Shown here: in pieces, positions 21,451 to 34,300 of the stretch
Position numbering within the stretch: the stretch's first letter is position 1
Layout: each line of letters opens with the position of its first letter
Origin: Platerodrilus igneus
Taxonomy: Eukaryota; Arthropoda; Insecta; Coleoptera; Lycidae
Length of the DNA: 64,000 nucleotides
Direction: 5' to 3'
Assembly (NCBI GenBank): GCA_036346225.1
Contig: JARFIW010000003.1
Coordinates: 4,644,501 to 4,708,500, forward strand
Made by a program: the position numbers and the translations under genes
The notes under the pieces: generated by a model
Database searches by the model: none
What the model was told of the DNA's origin: nothing
The model's input: the letters and a program-made list of their open reading frames with translations, nothing else

Positions 21451-23164
21451 AATAATTTGACTAATATAGCTTTGTCTAGGTCTTCCTACTCTATTTTTAT
21501 TTGGTAGTCTATAATCTAAGACTTTACTAAATAGTCCCGCATGTCTTAACTGGTGCCCTATCATTCTATCTCTCCTGACCTTCAATTGTTTCCACATACA
21601 GGGATCCTCACCTATCCTTCTATAAACTTCTTCGTTTGTTACTCTATCTGTCCAACTAATCTTTAACATTCTCCTATAACACCAAGTTTCAAAAGCTTCT
21701 ATCTTTTTCTTATCTACTTCTTTAATTGTCCAAGTCTCACTACCGTATAGTAGAACGCTCCATACGTACGACTTTAAGAAACTTTTTCTATTATCTAAAC
21801 TAATACTATTTGCTATTAGTAAGTTTTTCTTTTTTAAAAACATTTTTTTAGCTTGAGCTATTCTAGCTACTATATCCCTTCTGCTACGTCCATCCTTTGT
21901 AATTATACTACCTAAATAGCAAAATTCATCTACCTCCTCTAACTCGGTAATACCTATTTTTAATTTTGGTTTAGAACTAGGCTGTAACTCACTTGTCATT
22001 ATCTTTGTCTTTACTGAGTTAATTCTCATACTATAGTTACTCTGTAGTATCTCATCTAAAATATTTAAAAACTCTTCTAACTCTTTTCTAGACTCTGCTA
22101 TAATGGCTATATCATCTGCAAAACGTAACATGTCTATTTTCTGTCCCTGTACACTAATACCTATCTCTTTTCTCTCTCTAGCTAAGTTTAAAGCTTCCTC
22201 AATATAAACATTAAAAATCAAGGGAGACAGTATACAACCCTGTCTAACACCATTTCTAATCTTAGCTTCCTTTTCTATTTCATCAAATCTAATTACTACG
22301 CTTTGGTTTTTATATAGACTGTAAATAATTTTTCTATCTCTATGAGAAATTCCTATTTTTCGCAAAACCCTGAACATAACAATCCAATTAACCCTATCAA
22401 ATGCTTTTCTAAATCTACAAATGCGAAATGAGTCTTTTATTTTTGTAACCTTTTTCGATAATTACCCTAATCATTAGTATCGGTTCTCTAGTCCCTCTGT
22501 CTTTACGAAAACCATATTGGTCTTCGCCTAAATAATTCTCAGTCAAAGCTTCTACTCTATTTTTAATTATTATTGTTAGTATTTTGGAAGCATGAGAAGT
22601 TAGACAAACCGTTCTAAAATTCTCACACCTATCAGCTCCTGACTTTTTTGGGATTGGAATAATAATATTTTTTTCGAAATCTATTGGAACCTCACCTGTG
22701 TCATATATTACATTTACCAGTTCATATAATCTGTCTAAAGTTTTCTGACTTGCATATTTTATTAATTCTGCGGGAATATCGTCTATCCCTGGCGCTTTAT
22801 TTAATTTAAGATTCCGAACAGCTCTATCAAATTCATCTCTTAATATTTCTACATCCTCTTGTTGGTCGTACTCTAACTCATCCATATCTTCTCCCTTATA
22901 TAAATCTTCTAAATATCTTTTCCATCTATCTGCTACCTCAACTTTATTTATTAGAAGCTCATTATTCTCGTCTCTAATACCATTATATTTTTTCCTATCT
23001 TCCCCAAAAAACTTTTTAACTGCCCTGTAAGCCCTGTCTGTCTTACCTACTCTCAAATCATCTTGTATTCCCCTTAAAATTTTCTTCCTTCCATTTATTT
23101 CTAGCTTTTCACACTCATGTACTAATCTTATTTCTAACTGTATTATATTTTTGCTTACTTTCAC
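21430..23164 (-). pseudogene. LINE ORF, reverse transcriptase part
   Basis: Two frames (23164-22415 and 22377-21430) together carry the RT: LNKAPGIDDIPAELIKY, then YGFRKDRGTREPI. A frameshift lies at about 22380-22415. Then follow NGVRQGCILSPLIFNVY, the catalytic FADDIAII, FCYLGSIITKDG and LLYGSETW. The C-terminal FETWCYRRMLKISWTDRVT segment is typical of this LINE group. The last residues (SGLACW) come from a duplicated block; the original C-terminus seems to lie at about 21040-21160. Catalytic Asp residues are intact, but the frame breaks make it inactive. Confidence 0.88.
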
Positions 23165-23403
23165 TATCCACTTCTCTGAAAGGTTTAAGCTTTCTTCTAT
23201 TCTCTATTAAATCTAATATCTCCTTTGTTACCCATGGTTTTCTCGCTTCTATTTTTTTCTTACCTATAGTCTGTGTTGCTGTATCATGTACAGTCAGTTT
23301 TATGTCTTTCCATCTATTTTCTACGTTCCCTCCTACAGCTATCTCTTTGCTCTTAATATCTAATACTTGTTTATATTCCTCTTTTACCCTACTATCATTA
23401 AGC

Positions 23404-24360
23404 TTACCTAGATCCCATCCCTCTTTTAACCTTTCTCAATTTTTTGAATTTTAGTTTACACTTCATTTTAACTAAGTTATGATCGCTATCTATGTCAGCC
23501 CCTGGATAACTACGACAGTTTTTAACTTGGTTTCTAAATCTTTGTTTAACTAAAATATAATCTATTTGGTATCTAGCCCTATCACCTGGGGCTTTCCAGG
23601 AATATATTCTCCTAACATGTTGTTCGAATAGGGTGTTTACAGTTACTAATCTATGTTCCTGGCAAAACTCAACTAATCTTTCTCCTCTATCATTTCGTCT
23701 GCCATACCCAAATTTTCCTACCATTTTTCCCTCACTACCTTCTCCCACTGACGCATTAAAATCGCCCCTAACTATTAAATTCTCATCTCCTTTTACTTTT
23801 ATCACTATACTATTTATATCCTCGTATACCTTTTCTACTTCCTCATCCTCATACTGAGTTGTTGGCATGTAAACCTGTACTAAAACAGTATCTGTGGGTT
23901 TTGTACTCAATCTAACCATAATTATTCTATCACTAAATTGTAAGTACTCTTTAACTTTATGCCCTAATCTTTTACCTAACACTATTCCTACCCCTGCCTG
24001 TCCATTAGTTGAAGAAGTAATTATTCTATAATTATCTTTCCAAAAGTCATTACTATCTGGCCATCTCACCTCACTAATACCTAAAATGTCCAGCTTTTCC
24101 TTTCTCATTTCGACTAATAAATTCGTTAACTTATCTACTCTGAGTAATGACCTTAAATTCCAAGTCCCTATCACTAAATCGAACTGTTGTTTTATATTCT
24201 TACGATGACGAGCCCCAAGTACCCCCTCCCGGAGATCCGAATGAGGGAGTATTTTACCTCCGGACAAGAATTTTACTTGTGAGCTCTCCATCATATGTAT
24301 TTCGTGTTTTAGGCCACGCACACCTGGGAAATATTGTGGTAGGCTCTCATATCTTTCCAC
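23404..24360 (-). pseudogene. LINE ORF, apurinic-type endonuclease part
   Basis: From ATG 24360, after ~60 residues of leader, the APE-fold motifs appear in order: GTWNLRSL (Asn), ILGISEVRW (catalytic Glu), RGDFNASVG (Asp-x-Asn) and DSDHNLV (catalytic His). This enzyme nicks the target DNA to prime reverse transcription. The frame stops at 23404; the continuing pol sequence lies in another frame (about 23170-23400, including KKIEARKPWVTKEILDL), so a frameshift separates the endonuclease from the RT. Confidence 0.88.
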
Positions 24361-24602
24361 AACGCAGTTTTTAAAGATTTTAGCAGAAAGCCGTATCCGT
24401 CACGGCCAACCCCCAACAAGCTTGGAAATTATTGAGGATCGCCCGAGACCAACCAACCCTCCTCCAATATCTTTTAGCCAGCAAGGCTGCTGCCCCTTGC
24501 TGCGCCTTTTAATCGCCTTTTACGATAAGCAGGCTTACTATAGTAGTATTCTTTATCCCCTACTATAGGGATGTCATGTCAGGATGTCAGGATAGTCATG
24601 TC

Positions 24603-24740
24603 TGGCTTGTGAACTTTCATTAACCTCTTTCAATTATGTCCTTCATTTTATACATTGTAACAATCTAGCTTATATTTTAATAATTCTGTTTGATTACATA
24701 TATATCCTAATTTGGGGGATATGTAACTAGCGGCATGTAT
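24603..24740 (+). repeat. Interspersed repeat copy X (right part)
   Basis: Continues the repeat interrupted at 20995 and ends at TTTGGGGGATATGTA as in copy W. Confidence 0.75.
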
Positions 24741-24829
24741 CAACATTCATGTAATGTATTTTAAATTCATGAGGTTTGCGTATTAATTTATTTTTATTTT
24801 GAAAGGGTTTCTCAAATTTTTTATTCATT

Positions 24830-25154
24830 TTGAATCAATTTCTTCAAGTCTTCATTCGTTGGATAAAGAATCTAAACTATTACTGGATAATAGTTACGAA
24901 ATTCTATGATTCTTAACTTTTGTTGATGGAAGAAAACCTCATCTGCTTTGAATACCCAGACCCACGCGATTTTTGTTTCCTGATGTCTGATGGATGTTTT
25001 TTGCGTAGTTTTGATCGTTAAAACCGAATCAGCGCTCAGAATTTTTGTATCACCCTCAAGTATTAAGATATTCGTTAGAGACGATTTCCATTGTATAACA
25101 TGTTGTAATGAACGCAGCGTGGCCGTTGACTCATCATTGGAATATAGACAGTGT
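24830..25154 (-). pseudogene. Unidentified coding-like fragment
   Basis: Minus strand: 93 codons open from 25154 to a TAG at 24872-24874, then the same frame continues to about 24830. It reads LYSNDESTATLRSLQHVIQW, later TIKTTQKTSIRHQETKIAWV and FKADEVFFHQQKLRIIEF. Amphipathic and protein-like, but not recognised. It lies between two LINE-related pieces and may belong to an old element. Confidence 0.3.
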
Positions 25155-25544
25155 TATAATGTCTGGCGAAGGTTTTAGAAATCGCTAGAAAAGCCGGTTT
25201 AAGATATATAAGCGAAGCGAACAGCATAAACGGCAGGCGATATCCTAAAAGCATTTATAAATAGGTATAAAATATAAATAAAGGAATAATATTTTATTGT
25301 ACAGTATATGTTGTTGATAGGTTTTATAATATCAAGAAATGCGTAAATCAAACGGAAACGTTACGTTACATATTTGGCGAGTTACGGTTAAATCTCACAA
25401 AAAGACAACAATTACGTTAATTAAAAAAACTTATGAACTTTATTTTGCTGTGTATTTAAGATAATGGTTCAACAGTACTCGCAATAGTAGTAAATTGTGG
25501 AGGGTAGGTAAGACTAGTCCAGTAATTACGCCATTTAACCCTTT

Positions 25545-26060
25545 TTTACTTATCTCCCCCAGCTAATACTCACTATCAGGTTTCTAAATTTCAGCCCTAC
25601 TCTGCCCTGCTGTTGAAAATCCTGCTAGTTACTCCTCTTGCTCTAAGCTACAGCAGCACAGGACACTGTCTTAACCTTATATACGCTTCTCATCTTTTGC
25701 AGGTTGGGCACCTAGACTCTGTTTCGATGCCCAGCTGGGCAAGGTGTCTTTGCAACCTGCAATGGCTAGTGAGGATTCCACCCATTACGTAAAGTGTTTT
25801 CCAATCTATATTTAATAGCCATACCCTTATTGACTCGTCCCATCCGGTTATTATCTTTGACTGTATACTCCACTCCTCTTTTCCGGTTCTCTTTCTTCCC
25901 CTTCCGTGTTCAAAGTTTTAGTTCGAACGCCACCGAGTTTCTTGTCAACCTATGCATGATTCAGGCTCTAAATAAGGAATTCCTACCCCTTGCCTAGCTA
26001 ACCTATCAGTTTCTACGTTCCCTGAACAACGTGGTATCCTGGAACACAGAGCAGCCGAAA
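25545..26060 (-). pseudogene. LINE remnant: RNase H end and C-terminal zinc knuckle
   Basis: On the minus strand one frame reads RCSGNVETDRLARQGVG, then IPYLEPESCIG. This matches the end of the RNase H domain (GN..AD.LAR.G, then GPEP..G) of I/Jockey/R1-type LINEs. After a frame change it reads MGGILTSHCRLQRHLAQLG followed by ETESRCPTCKR, the LTGH..L..HL helix and C-x2-C knuckle that close such proteins. Stops and shifts abound. Endonuclease and RT are absent. Distinct from both neighbouring LINEs, which lack an RNase H domain. Confidence 0.7.
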
Positions 26061-26391
26061 TTTTTTCTGACTAGTTAATTCCTTCACTACGCACCCTAAA
26101 CTAATGGTACCCGTAAGTCAATACCTTTTGCAGTGCCTATGATATGGAGAGAACTTAAAAGTAAAGTTACAGATTGCCATTTTTGCTTAACAAATATATC
26201 TTGAATTTCACTGAGTGAAGCGTTCTGCACCCAAACCAGCAATCAGTTCTCAGACCACACACATAACACAACACACTAATCACGGTACTTCCTTTCGGGG
26301 TAATTAACCTAGCATCTCTTTCTGGGGGGATATGCAGGGTATAGCTCTAGACTACTACAATTCTTTTACTACCAGCACCATTCACAATCTT

Positions 26392-27410
26392 TCACCACAT
26401 CCCTCGGCCTCTACACACCTCCTTTGCCTCTGCAACATTCATACTTTGGTTTTGGCATACTCTTTTATTATTCAGACTTCTCAACTGTCGTTTTTTAGAA
26501 CCTCCCCTACTATATTCAACTATCTTTACGCGGTCTGCCCCCTCCAGCTTTACCAGCCATCTTATTTGCTTGATAAGTTTATCGTTTTTCATTCTTTCCA
26601 CAAGTCCAAACCATCTAGACGTGCTTCGCTCGCTCGACTCCTTAAGGGTCACTTGTATTCCACACTCTGCTCTGACCTGAGAGTTTGGAATTTTGTCTCT
26701 GAATGTTATTCCGCACACATTTCTAAGGAACTTCGATCCTGCAGCATTTATACGATTAACATGCGTCTTCTGCCAGAACCAAGTTTCGCTTCCATATAGA
26801 ACAGTTGGCATAAACACAATGTTGTAAATGGCCAGCTTTGCATTTAAACTCAATCCTTCATTCCCGTTCACTGCCCATCCACTTTCAGACACTTTCCATC
26901 TAACGTTTGCTTTTCTTTCTATTTCATCATTCAGCTTTCTATTACTCATAAACTTTCTATCAAGATACACGAAATCATTCACTTTCTCTATCGTGCCATT
27001 GTCCATTCTAAATGCAAAGTCATAAATTCCGCCATCTTTGTCAAAATTCATTATTTTCGTCTTATTTCCATTCACTTTCAATTGCATATTTTTGTATGCT
27101 TTCGACAGCCTGTCGAGCATTCGTTGCAAATCTTGTGACGATTCAGCCCAATAACGCCGCGTCATCCTTATATAACAGTACACTGACATTTGTTTTACAA
27201 ATTTTTACGTCTTTCATTCCTTCGCAAGCCTGCCTCGTACATTTTTCCATAAATATATTGAAAAGCCATAGAGACATCATACAGTCCTGCCTTATACCTT
27301 CCGCAATGTCAAAGTATTGGCCAATGTTACCATTCACACGTACACACGCTCTACTACCTTCTCACATTGGTCTGGTAGGTTTGCATGTATACATTTTTGA
27401 AGAATTATTC
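26392..27410 (-). pseudogene. LINE RT C-terminal half (minus-oriented part)
   Basis: A short frame (27337-27143) holds IRQDCMMSLWLFNIF and LLYKDDAALLG, the RT motifs normally RQGC.MSP and Y-A-D-D. Here Ala reads Lys and a frameshift follows. The frame 27189-26392 then gives DFVYLDRKFMSNRKLNDEIE, LYGSETWFWQKTHVNRI and LRNVCGITFRDKI, the thumb and C-terminal region. The YKDD change, QDC for QGC and the frame break mark it as dead. Confidence 0.82.
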
Positions 27411-27421
27411 GTTGCATCGCG

Positions 27422-28557
27422 TTAAGAGAATTGGTAGAAAACACAAGATTAGTGAAAAGATTTTATTGTGGGACCGATAATTTTTTGGTTTTGTCCAGAA
27501 TTAATCTTAGTCAAAAGCGGGCGTGCAGAAGAAAGCAAAATGTGGGACATTCAAGAGTGAAAGTAGAAGGCTTGTTGGAACATCGACTCAAAGGGAGTAC
27601 GCTACTATGTTAGAGAGGAAGTTGTATGACTGCAAACATGATTGGGAAAATGATTTAAAGTCTAAAGATGTGACAAAAGCATGAGATTGTTCGAAGAACA
27701 GTGTGATGAAATGTGAAACGACAATCGTACATGTAATAAAAATGCATAGTGGCGCAATGAGGTCAAAAAGGGTGTTTGGGAAAGAAAGTGGCTTATAAGA
27801 GTGATTGCAGAAAAAGATGTTGAGTTAAGAGAGTAATTTCATAAAGTATATAAGGAGGAAAGGCGATATACAGAAAAAGTAGTGAAGGCAAGCAAAGAGC
27901 AACTGAAGGAGCAGGAGGGTGAAAAAATGCAGAATGATTTTAAAGGAAATAAAAACTTGCTTTGAAAATGGGTAAGGAAGACAAGAAAGGGTGGAAATAA
28001 GCCTGTGAATGGTATTGTTGACAGTAGAAATGAAATTGTTTGGATCGAACCAAGTATGAGAAACTCTTAGAAAGAGTATTTTAAGACGCTGTATGGTGGT
28101 GGCAAGTAAAATACAGATGACTGTGTGGATGATGAAGAAAGCAGTAATGTACTCGTCGAAAACGTAGATAACAGTATAAAGTTCGAATTCAGTGTAGATA
28201 AGGTATGGAAGGCGGTGAGAACTCTGAAGACTGGCAAAACGGCGGGTGTAGATGGAATAACAAGTGAAATGCTTAAGTATGGGCCGCTGGTGCTGAATGA
28301 ACGTTTGTGCAAAATGATTGAGATGCGTGAGAACAAGTGAAGGTGCCTGAAAATTGGAAGAGTGCGATCATTACCTTTTTCAAAAAGGTAAAAGCAGCAA
28401 GTATGAATGCAAAAATTATCGTGGGATAAGTCTGTCGAGTGTACCCAGTAAAGTGTATGGAAAAATTGTGATCGAGAGAGTTCGCAAGAGAACGCAGAGC
28501 AAGATATGGGACGTTCAATATGGTTTTATGCCTGGAAGAGGATAAGCAGATCACATG
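27422..28557 (+). pseudogene. LINE endonuclease end and RT N-terminal half (plus-oriented part)
   Basis: Starts in the last part of the endonuclease (GTDNFLVLSRI, where the family has D-H). It continues through a Lys/Glu-rich linker (KVYKEERRYTEKVVKASKEQ in one frame) into RT: ALKTGKTAGVDGITSEMLKY-like sequence at 28125-28340 and YECKNYRGISLSSVPSKVYG with FMPGRG at 28354-28545. Several stops and shifts. Confidence 0.8.
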
Positions 28558-29479
28558 TAATTACTATCCTAGGAAAAACGGCCGCCACCCGCTACTATCC
28601 CTCTGCAGACATCTAGCTTTAGTGCGGTTTAACTGATAACAGTACTCTATGTTTATATATAATGTTGTGTATACGGTACGTTGTTAGTACTGTTACAAAA
28701 ATTGTATCATGTTACTGATAGAAATTCAATTTTAATATGAGCTACTAAAGTGGAGGTTATTAAAACGATAATGCAGTACTTGATTTGATAGGAATGTTTT
28801 TTTTTACTTACTGACGAAAATTTCAGTATTTATTTGGAATTTAACAACTAAGGAAAGGTTTTATCAATTTTATATTTTATTTTAGAGATTTTTCTTTGTA
28901 TGGTTTTATGTTTGTTATGGCCACCATATAAGTGAGTAATTTACTTTTAAAGTGGTTGCAGTTATTGTAACTCATTTACTACTTTCTCGTAAAAATGAAA
29001 GTAAAATGCAAAAACTATTAAATCATAAAATACACAAATTCGCTTGTTTACAGTTCCAGAACTTTGATTTTTAAATTTTCCATTTAAATGTAAATTTGCA
29101 AACTGCTCAATTTTGGCGAGGAAGCTTTCCCCTGACCCCCGCTATAGTTTTGTCCCTAGCAGTAATATTTAAAACAGTTTTACATTGTAAAAGAATATAT
29201 TTATAACGTTACGGAATGCGTTCAGAAACCTGCAAGTGGTTACTGAGTTATTTTAGCAAATACCTTCAAATATCAAAATGTACACTATAATATTTGCAAA
29301 AATTATCAACCAATAAGAAATCGACTTAGAAATACTACGGATCACTTCAACTAGTGTATTAAAAATACATTACGTCTTCAAACTTATCGTTTATGGGATA
29401 TTACAATTGGATTTTCTTTGAGCAACAACTTGGTGATCAGAGGGATAGTCAATAGAGGGTTGCTGTTGTATGATAAATA
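28558..29479. other. AT-rich stretch without recognised content
   Basis: No coding, RNA or repeat feature could be supported here. Confidence 0.5.
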
Positions 29480-30900
29480 ATAGGTAAAATTCATTTTTGC
29501 AAATGCGAATTAGAAACGACGACTAATTTTTGATTTATAGTTTTGTGAGCAATTAGATGTTTTTAGCAAACTTGAGTAATTTTTACTGTAATATCCGTGT
29601 AATGGACTTTGAGTCACGTTTTGTCCTAATGTAATAAACACGTGCTTGTTCAGCACGCACATTGACCTGCAATGAAACCGACGTTTTTAGTTTCAATCAA
29701 CATATTAATTGAATTAAGTTTCATAATGCGCTGCATATCATCCTCAAATACTTCCCAAAACATTGCTTCTTTTACCTTCCACTTGCGTACACATGCTTAC
29801 GTAATAACTGGGTTTCTTTACTTCTTAAACTTATTACGAAATTAGAATAATTATGTACAATTGTTGCTTAAGCCTTAACATTATTGTTTAATGCTTAATA
29901 CTTACGAAACCTGAAAAAGGCAATTATTCAATTCTATCACTGCTTTCAGTGAAGTAGCAAATTATCTCACTTTAGACATTCCGCCCATTTACATGCAGAT
30001 CCACATCCACGATCACCCTCAATCAAGATAACTCCATAGTAAGACGAAAAATTTATTAATTTGCATATTGGTCTTCAGAATTCAAAGCAGCGGTTGCTTG
30101 TTTGAAGTATGAAACCTTTCATAAATTATTAATAACATTGTCACTGAAGCTACAGGAAACCCGAGTAACGGTATTATATTTTATATCGAAAGTTTCCTAT
30201 TATTTTGGTAATACACTATAGAACCCCAGAGATATGACTGCTATATAATAACTCAACATGCAGGCATGTAATAATTTGTATCGAATGTTTACAATTGCAA
30301 GTTTGTAGGGTATTTATTAGAAGAGCGAATACTTTTATACAGAAAACGATACAAATCATAGCTATGATCATTCATACTAGCGTTTTGTATAAACCGTTGG
30401 AGTAGTTTGGCAGATAAGGGATGGTAAGAATAATTTACAATCAAGTATCATGCCATAGAGGACTTTGGAAAAGTTGATACAACCAAGATTACTTCGAGAT
30501 CAAAAGCTGTCTGTGTGCCTCCCCATAATTTGGTGCCCTCTGACGAATGCGTTAAGGTACACAAAAATGTAAGTTAAACCAAAAGCTATTTTATTTAAAC
30601 ATATATTGTTGATATTAGAAAATACAAACAATCAGATGAGCAAAAGGTTAAATATAATAATTAGGTATGCACGTAACGGTGTACTATAAAATTTAGCGTA
30701 TTCCGCGAGTTACATTTTGGGCCTTGGGAGAGGTGTTTTTAAAAACTGTTTCCAAGTCTTCGTAACAATTTATTGGTTTTAACTTAAACCGAAATTATAA
30801 TGGAATTTTGACAAACTGGTTAAAATAACTTTAAATCGAAATAATTTAATTAATTGAACTAATATTAGGGCGAGTAGCCTAGGTAAACAACAATGCAAAA
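29480..30900 (+). repeat. Interspersed repeat copy Y
   Basis: Shares the order of blocks with copy X: TTGAGTCACGTTTTGTCCTA, CAGCACGCACATTGACC, TTTCAATCAACATATTAATTG, AGTTTCCTATTATTTTGG, and a late block around GGGCCTTGGGAG. Diverged. 30901-31389 has nothing recognised. Confidence 0.7.
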
Positions 30901-31389
30901 GCTGTACCATTACAAATTATGAAAAAGAAAAAAACAATAAATCATTTAGCAATCACAGTCTATTTATTATTATTTTACATGTTTTTTTTTACAATATCAA
31001 ATGTTTGATTGTTAATGGGTTATAATAATAATTTTTGCTTAAATATTTTTTACATGTTGGAATTACTAAGTGATTTAGTAAACAGTCATAAACATTGTCA
31101 AATTTAAATAAAAGTTTTGTTATACATTTCTCAAATAAACTAACTGGATTTTTTAAACATAACGGTTACTACTACTATTTTTTTCTCTACAATACATTTA
31201 TACTAATATAGTTCAACTCGGACAGATTGAAAGGTATCCTATTTTTAGACACATCCAAAAAGAAAAACGGTGTACTTGTGCAGGTATAAACATAACACTG
31301 AAGTTTTTATAACTAAAAAAAAAATTATATGTTAATCGGATAAAATAAATTGCGTTCTTTATTTGAGCCAGTGGTTGAAGCTTTACAAG

Positions 31390-34300
31390 TCATTTCTGAG
31401 TATAGTTATACCCCCAAGGTTTAGTATCAGTGATTGAGGTACTAAGAATTCTTTTATCATCACTTGGATTAAGAACAATTTTGTTTTGTTTAATAGTAAA
31501 GACATCATGTTTGACTGATCTAATTAAACATTGCTGTTTCTGTACAATCTGTTTATAAAACAAAGCATTCTTATAATCATCAAAAGAAATTTGCTTAATA
31601 CTTCCTAAGGAAGATCCCTTTGACTTTTTCATTATCCTATCCTGAACTCTGTAAGTGTACATTTTAGATCTAAGCCCTACAAACTGTAGCTTGATATCAC
31701 CATTGTTTTCATCTTTCATAATACCAGGAATCTTTTTATTTGATAATGGGATATGATATTTGTTATGAGGGTCGTAATCGGAAGTACCAAATCTATGAAT
31801 ATCTTGTTTGATATAAGAGTAAATATCTTCAACGCTAAACTCGTATATCAAACTATCCGTATCTGTGTACAGCAGCTTTGCTTTGTTAGCAAATTGCGAT
31901 TTTATATAACTATAGTGAAATTCATATAAATAGGTTTTTGAAATATCTAGAATAGAGCAACCTACATAAATGGGTTTGTTTAAATAAACTTCTAATTTAT
32001 TCATTTCTATTAAGACTAGATCTTAGTCTAACACAGTGCAACTGTGAAAATTAAGCTTCGCTATGTAACTACGTGCTCCAAACCGTCCTTCCCATTCGGT
32101 CACTAATTTCACATCTTTCCTTTTCCGTACGTTTTCCATCATTTTTCCATAAACCGAATTTATCATATTTTTATAAAAGCATATATCGAAACTGTTTTTT
32201 GACTGTTGTCTTAATTTTGTATTCAAATCAATGTATTCTTTCAACCAAGGGCTTGTTTAAACCGAAGAACCTTATGAATCTTTTTCAGTTCTAAACCGTA
32301 GCTTAAATACATTTTTAAATTCTTGTAGTGAATAATATAGTTGAGTTTTGGATATAAAGTTGTAAGTAATTTCTTTAAGTTTGATTTATTAGAAGGTACT
32401 GGTGGTATCATATGTTCAGGCGCCAAAGGTAAGTCACTGTGCATTTCATGTTAAGATACTGGGTAGTGTAAATCGCATTCAAAAATATATCCTACATCAG
32501 AATCATCGGAAATATTAAATATGTCTAAACGTACTATATCTGGACTAGTGCCATCTAAAAATTCAAATTCTTCATATGAAAGATATTCAGACATTGCAGT
32601 CCCATATAAATTATTAACATCAAAATACATTAAATATTTAGAATCGAAATTTGGATTATAATCTACATTTATATATTTGTTATTTGCTTTGGCATATCTA
32701 TTCGAACATTGAGAAACACCACCACGAATTCCCCGTTCTAAAAACATTATTTTTTCAATATCAGTAAGCAACTCGAGTTTAACGTTCGTCGTTTTTAACA
32801 TTGCATCTAGAGCTGAACCAGGAGCCGTAAAGTTGTGAAGTGGATCTAACTTATACGTGAACATGCAAGTTTTTCTAAAGTTTTCAAGTATGTCAGTCAA
32901 GAGCAGTACATCTGTTTTTAGATATAGATCTGAATAGTCCCCTAGTGTTTTTATATTAAATGTTTGCCAAACGTGTTTAGCATGATTGTAGTCTTCATCT
33001 GAGATTTCTTCAATGCGTAAACGATTAAAGAATGCTGTTTTACAGGGTAAATCGGTTTCATTGAGCCTATCCCAAGAGTTAATGTAATCATAGGGAAATA
33101 TGCCTTTACGCGTAAGTAACCGAAACTCATTATCAGTGTTACAATTTTCCCTGGTGATTGATTTTTTATTATCATCTAAGTAGGAAGCTATTTTTTCGAT
33201 GCTAGATGCCATAAACCTGAATGAATCGATAAATCTAAAACTAATTTTCATATCTTTGACATATTTTGTAAAAGATATGTATTTTTCGTTATTTATTGGT
33301 AGAATGCTTAACGAACCTGAAAACTCTAACGAGATTTTTTTAATAATGAAATGCGAATCGTAGCCTGATAAGTTATGAAAAACTACTGGTATCATATAAG
33401 AATTATGATAAGTAATGTTGCAATCTTGATGAGCCGCTCCTCGAAATTCACCTGTAAAGTGGCAGTGATCACGAACTCTAATATCATCTATACTAAAAGG
33501 TTTATTGCAAATGTGACAGTGAAGGGCAAATTTAAATGCCGACTTTTGTTCTTCTGTTAAAGGATTCATAGGTTTTGGGTTACAGAAAGTTTTATTCGTC
33601 GTTTCTGAAATCAGTTTCAATTGAGCAACAAACCATTCTATACAATCCTTTCCGCGATACAATTGAAATTTGGAATATTTATTATCATACGAGCATTTCA
33701 AATAGTACGCTACACTAAAGGGTATATGCCTTTGGTAATGGACTGTGTTTAATATTACCTCCGGCTCATTGCATGGTTCTAATATACATTCAAGATCTGC
33801 ATAAACTACAAATGATACTTTTTCTTGGTAGTGGAAATGTTTAAATGTTAGATACTTTTTGGATTCTTCGAGTAATCTTATTGGGCAAGTATTCTGTTTT
33901 TCGCAATAATTCGAATGATGCTTAAGTAATGCTGCTGTACTAAAATTATTTAAACATCTATAACAAAAAAATTTTCTATGGTGATGTGAAGACAACTGTT
34001 TTGCAAATAATTTTGACATATCCTTAATCCAAGTAAAATGAAAGTGATTCTCATTAGCATTTGTCGGACGAGAATATTGTAAGGAATCATTATTTAAAAC
34101 TAACAGATTAATAGGTTCAATTTTTTAAAAATTTTCACTTAAACAAAATGGCAGTATTTTAGTATTTTCTATACAATATAGATTAATTGCGAGATTGTTA
34201 AGCTTTTTTTTATGTCTTTTAATGCGATTGGAAACTGAATTGAATTGTAGCGTAATACTGTATCAAAATGTGGATAGCTAGATATTCTCTGATTTTTGTT

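Larger units (their letters stand above)
21002..24595 (-). mobile_element. Non-LTR retrotransposon (APE-RT LINE), 3.6 kb
   Basis: Flanked by the 7-bp direct repeat TCATGTC (20995-21001 and 24596-24602). The paralogous copy W at 10866-11290 has this site once and uninterrupted. On the minus strand the 3' end is a GATGATG tail preceded by a stem-loop around GACCTTAAGTAAGGTC. One long open frame encodes endonuclease and reverse transcriptase and is broken by frameshifts. A secondary insertion or duplication sits at about 21160-21450. The domain style resembles RTE/CFDP2-like endonuclease-RT elements; the exact clade needs a tree. Confidence 0.9.
26290..28557. mobile_element. LINE with 5' inversion (twin-priming structure)
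   Basis: The 3' half reads on the minus strand (27430 to ~26290); the 5' half reads on the plus strand (27431 to 28557). The plus half covers the endonuclease end (DNFLVLSRINLSQKRA), the linker and RT motifs up to QYGFMPGRG. The minus half picks up after that point (RVNGNIGQYFDIAEGIRQDC) and runs to the end of the protein. The order, with the inverted half's 5' end at the junction, is what twin priming produces. Confidence 0.8.

Noticed and set aside
26332..26799. 155-codon plus-strand open frame, and others at 26828-27425
   Set aside because: Antisense shadows of the LINE RT C-terminal half on the minus strand.
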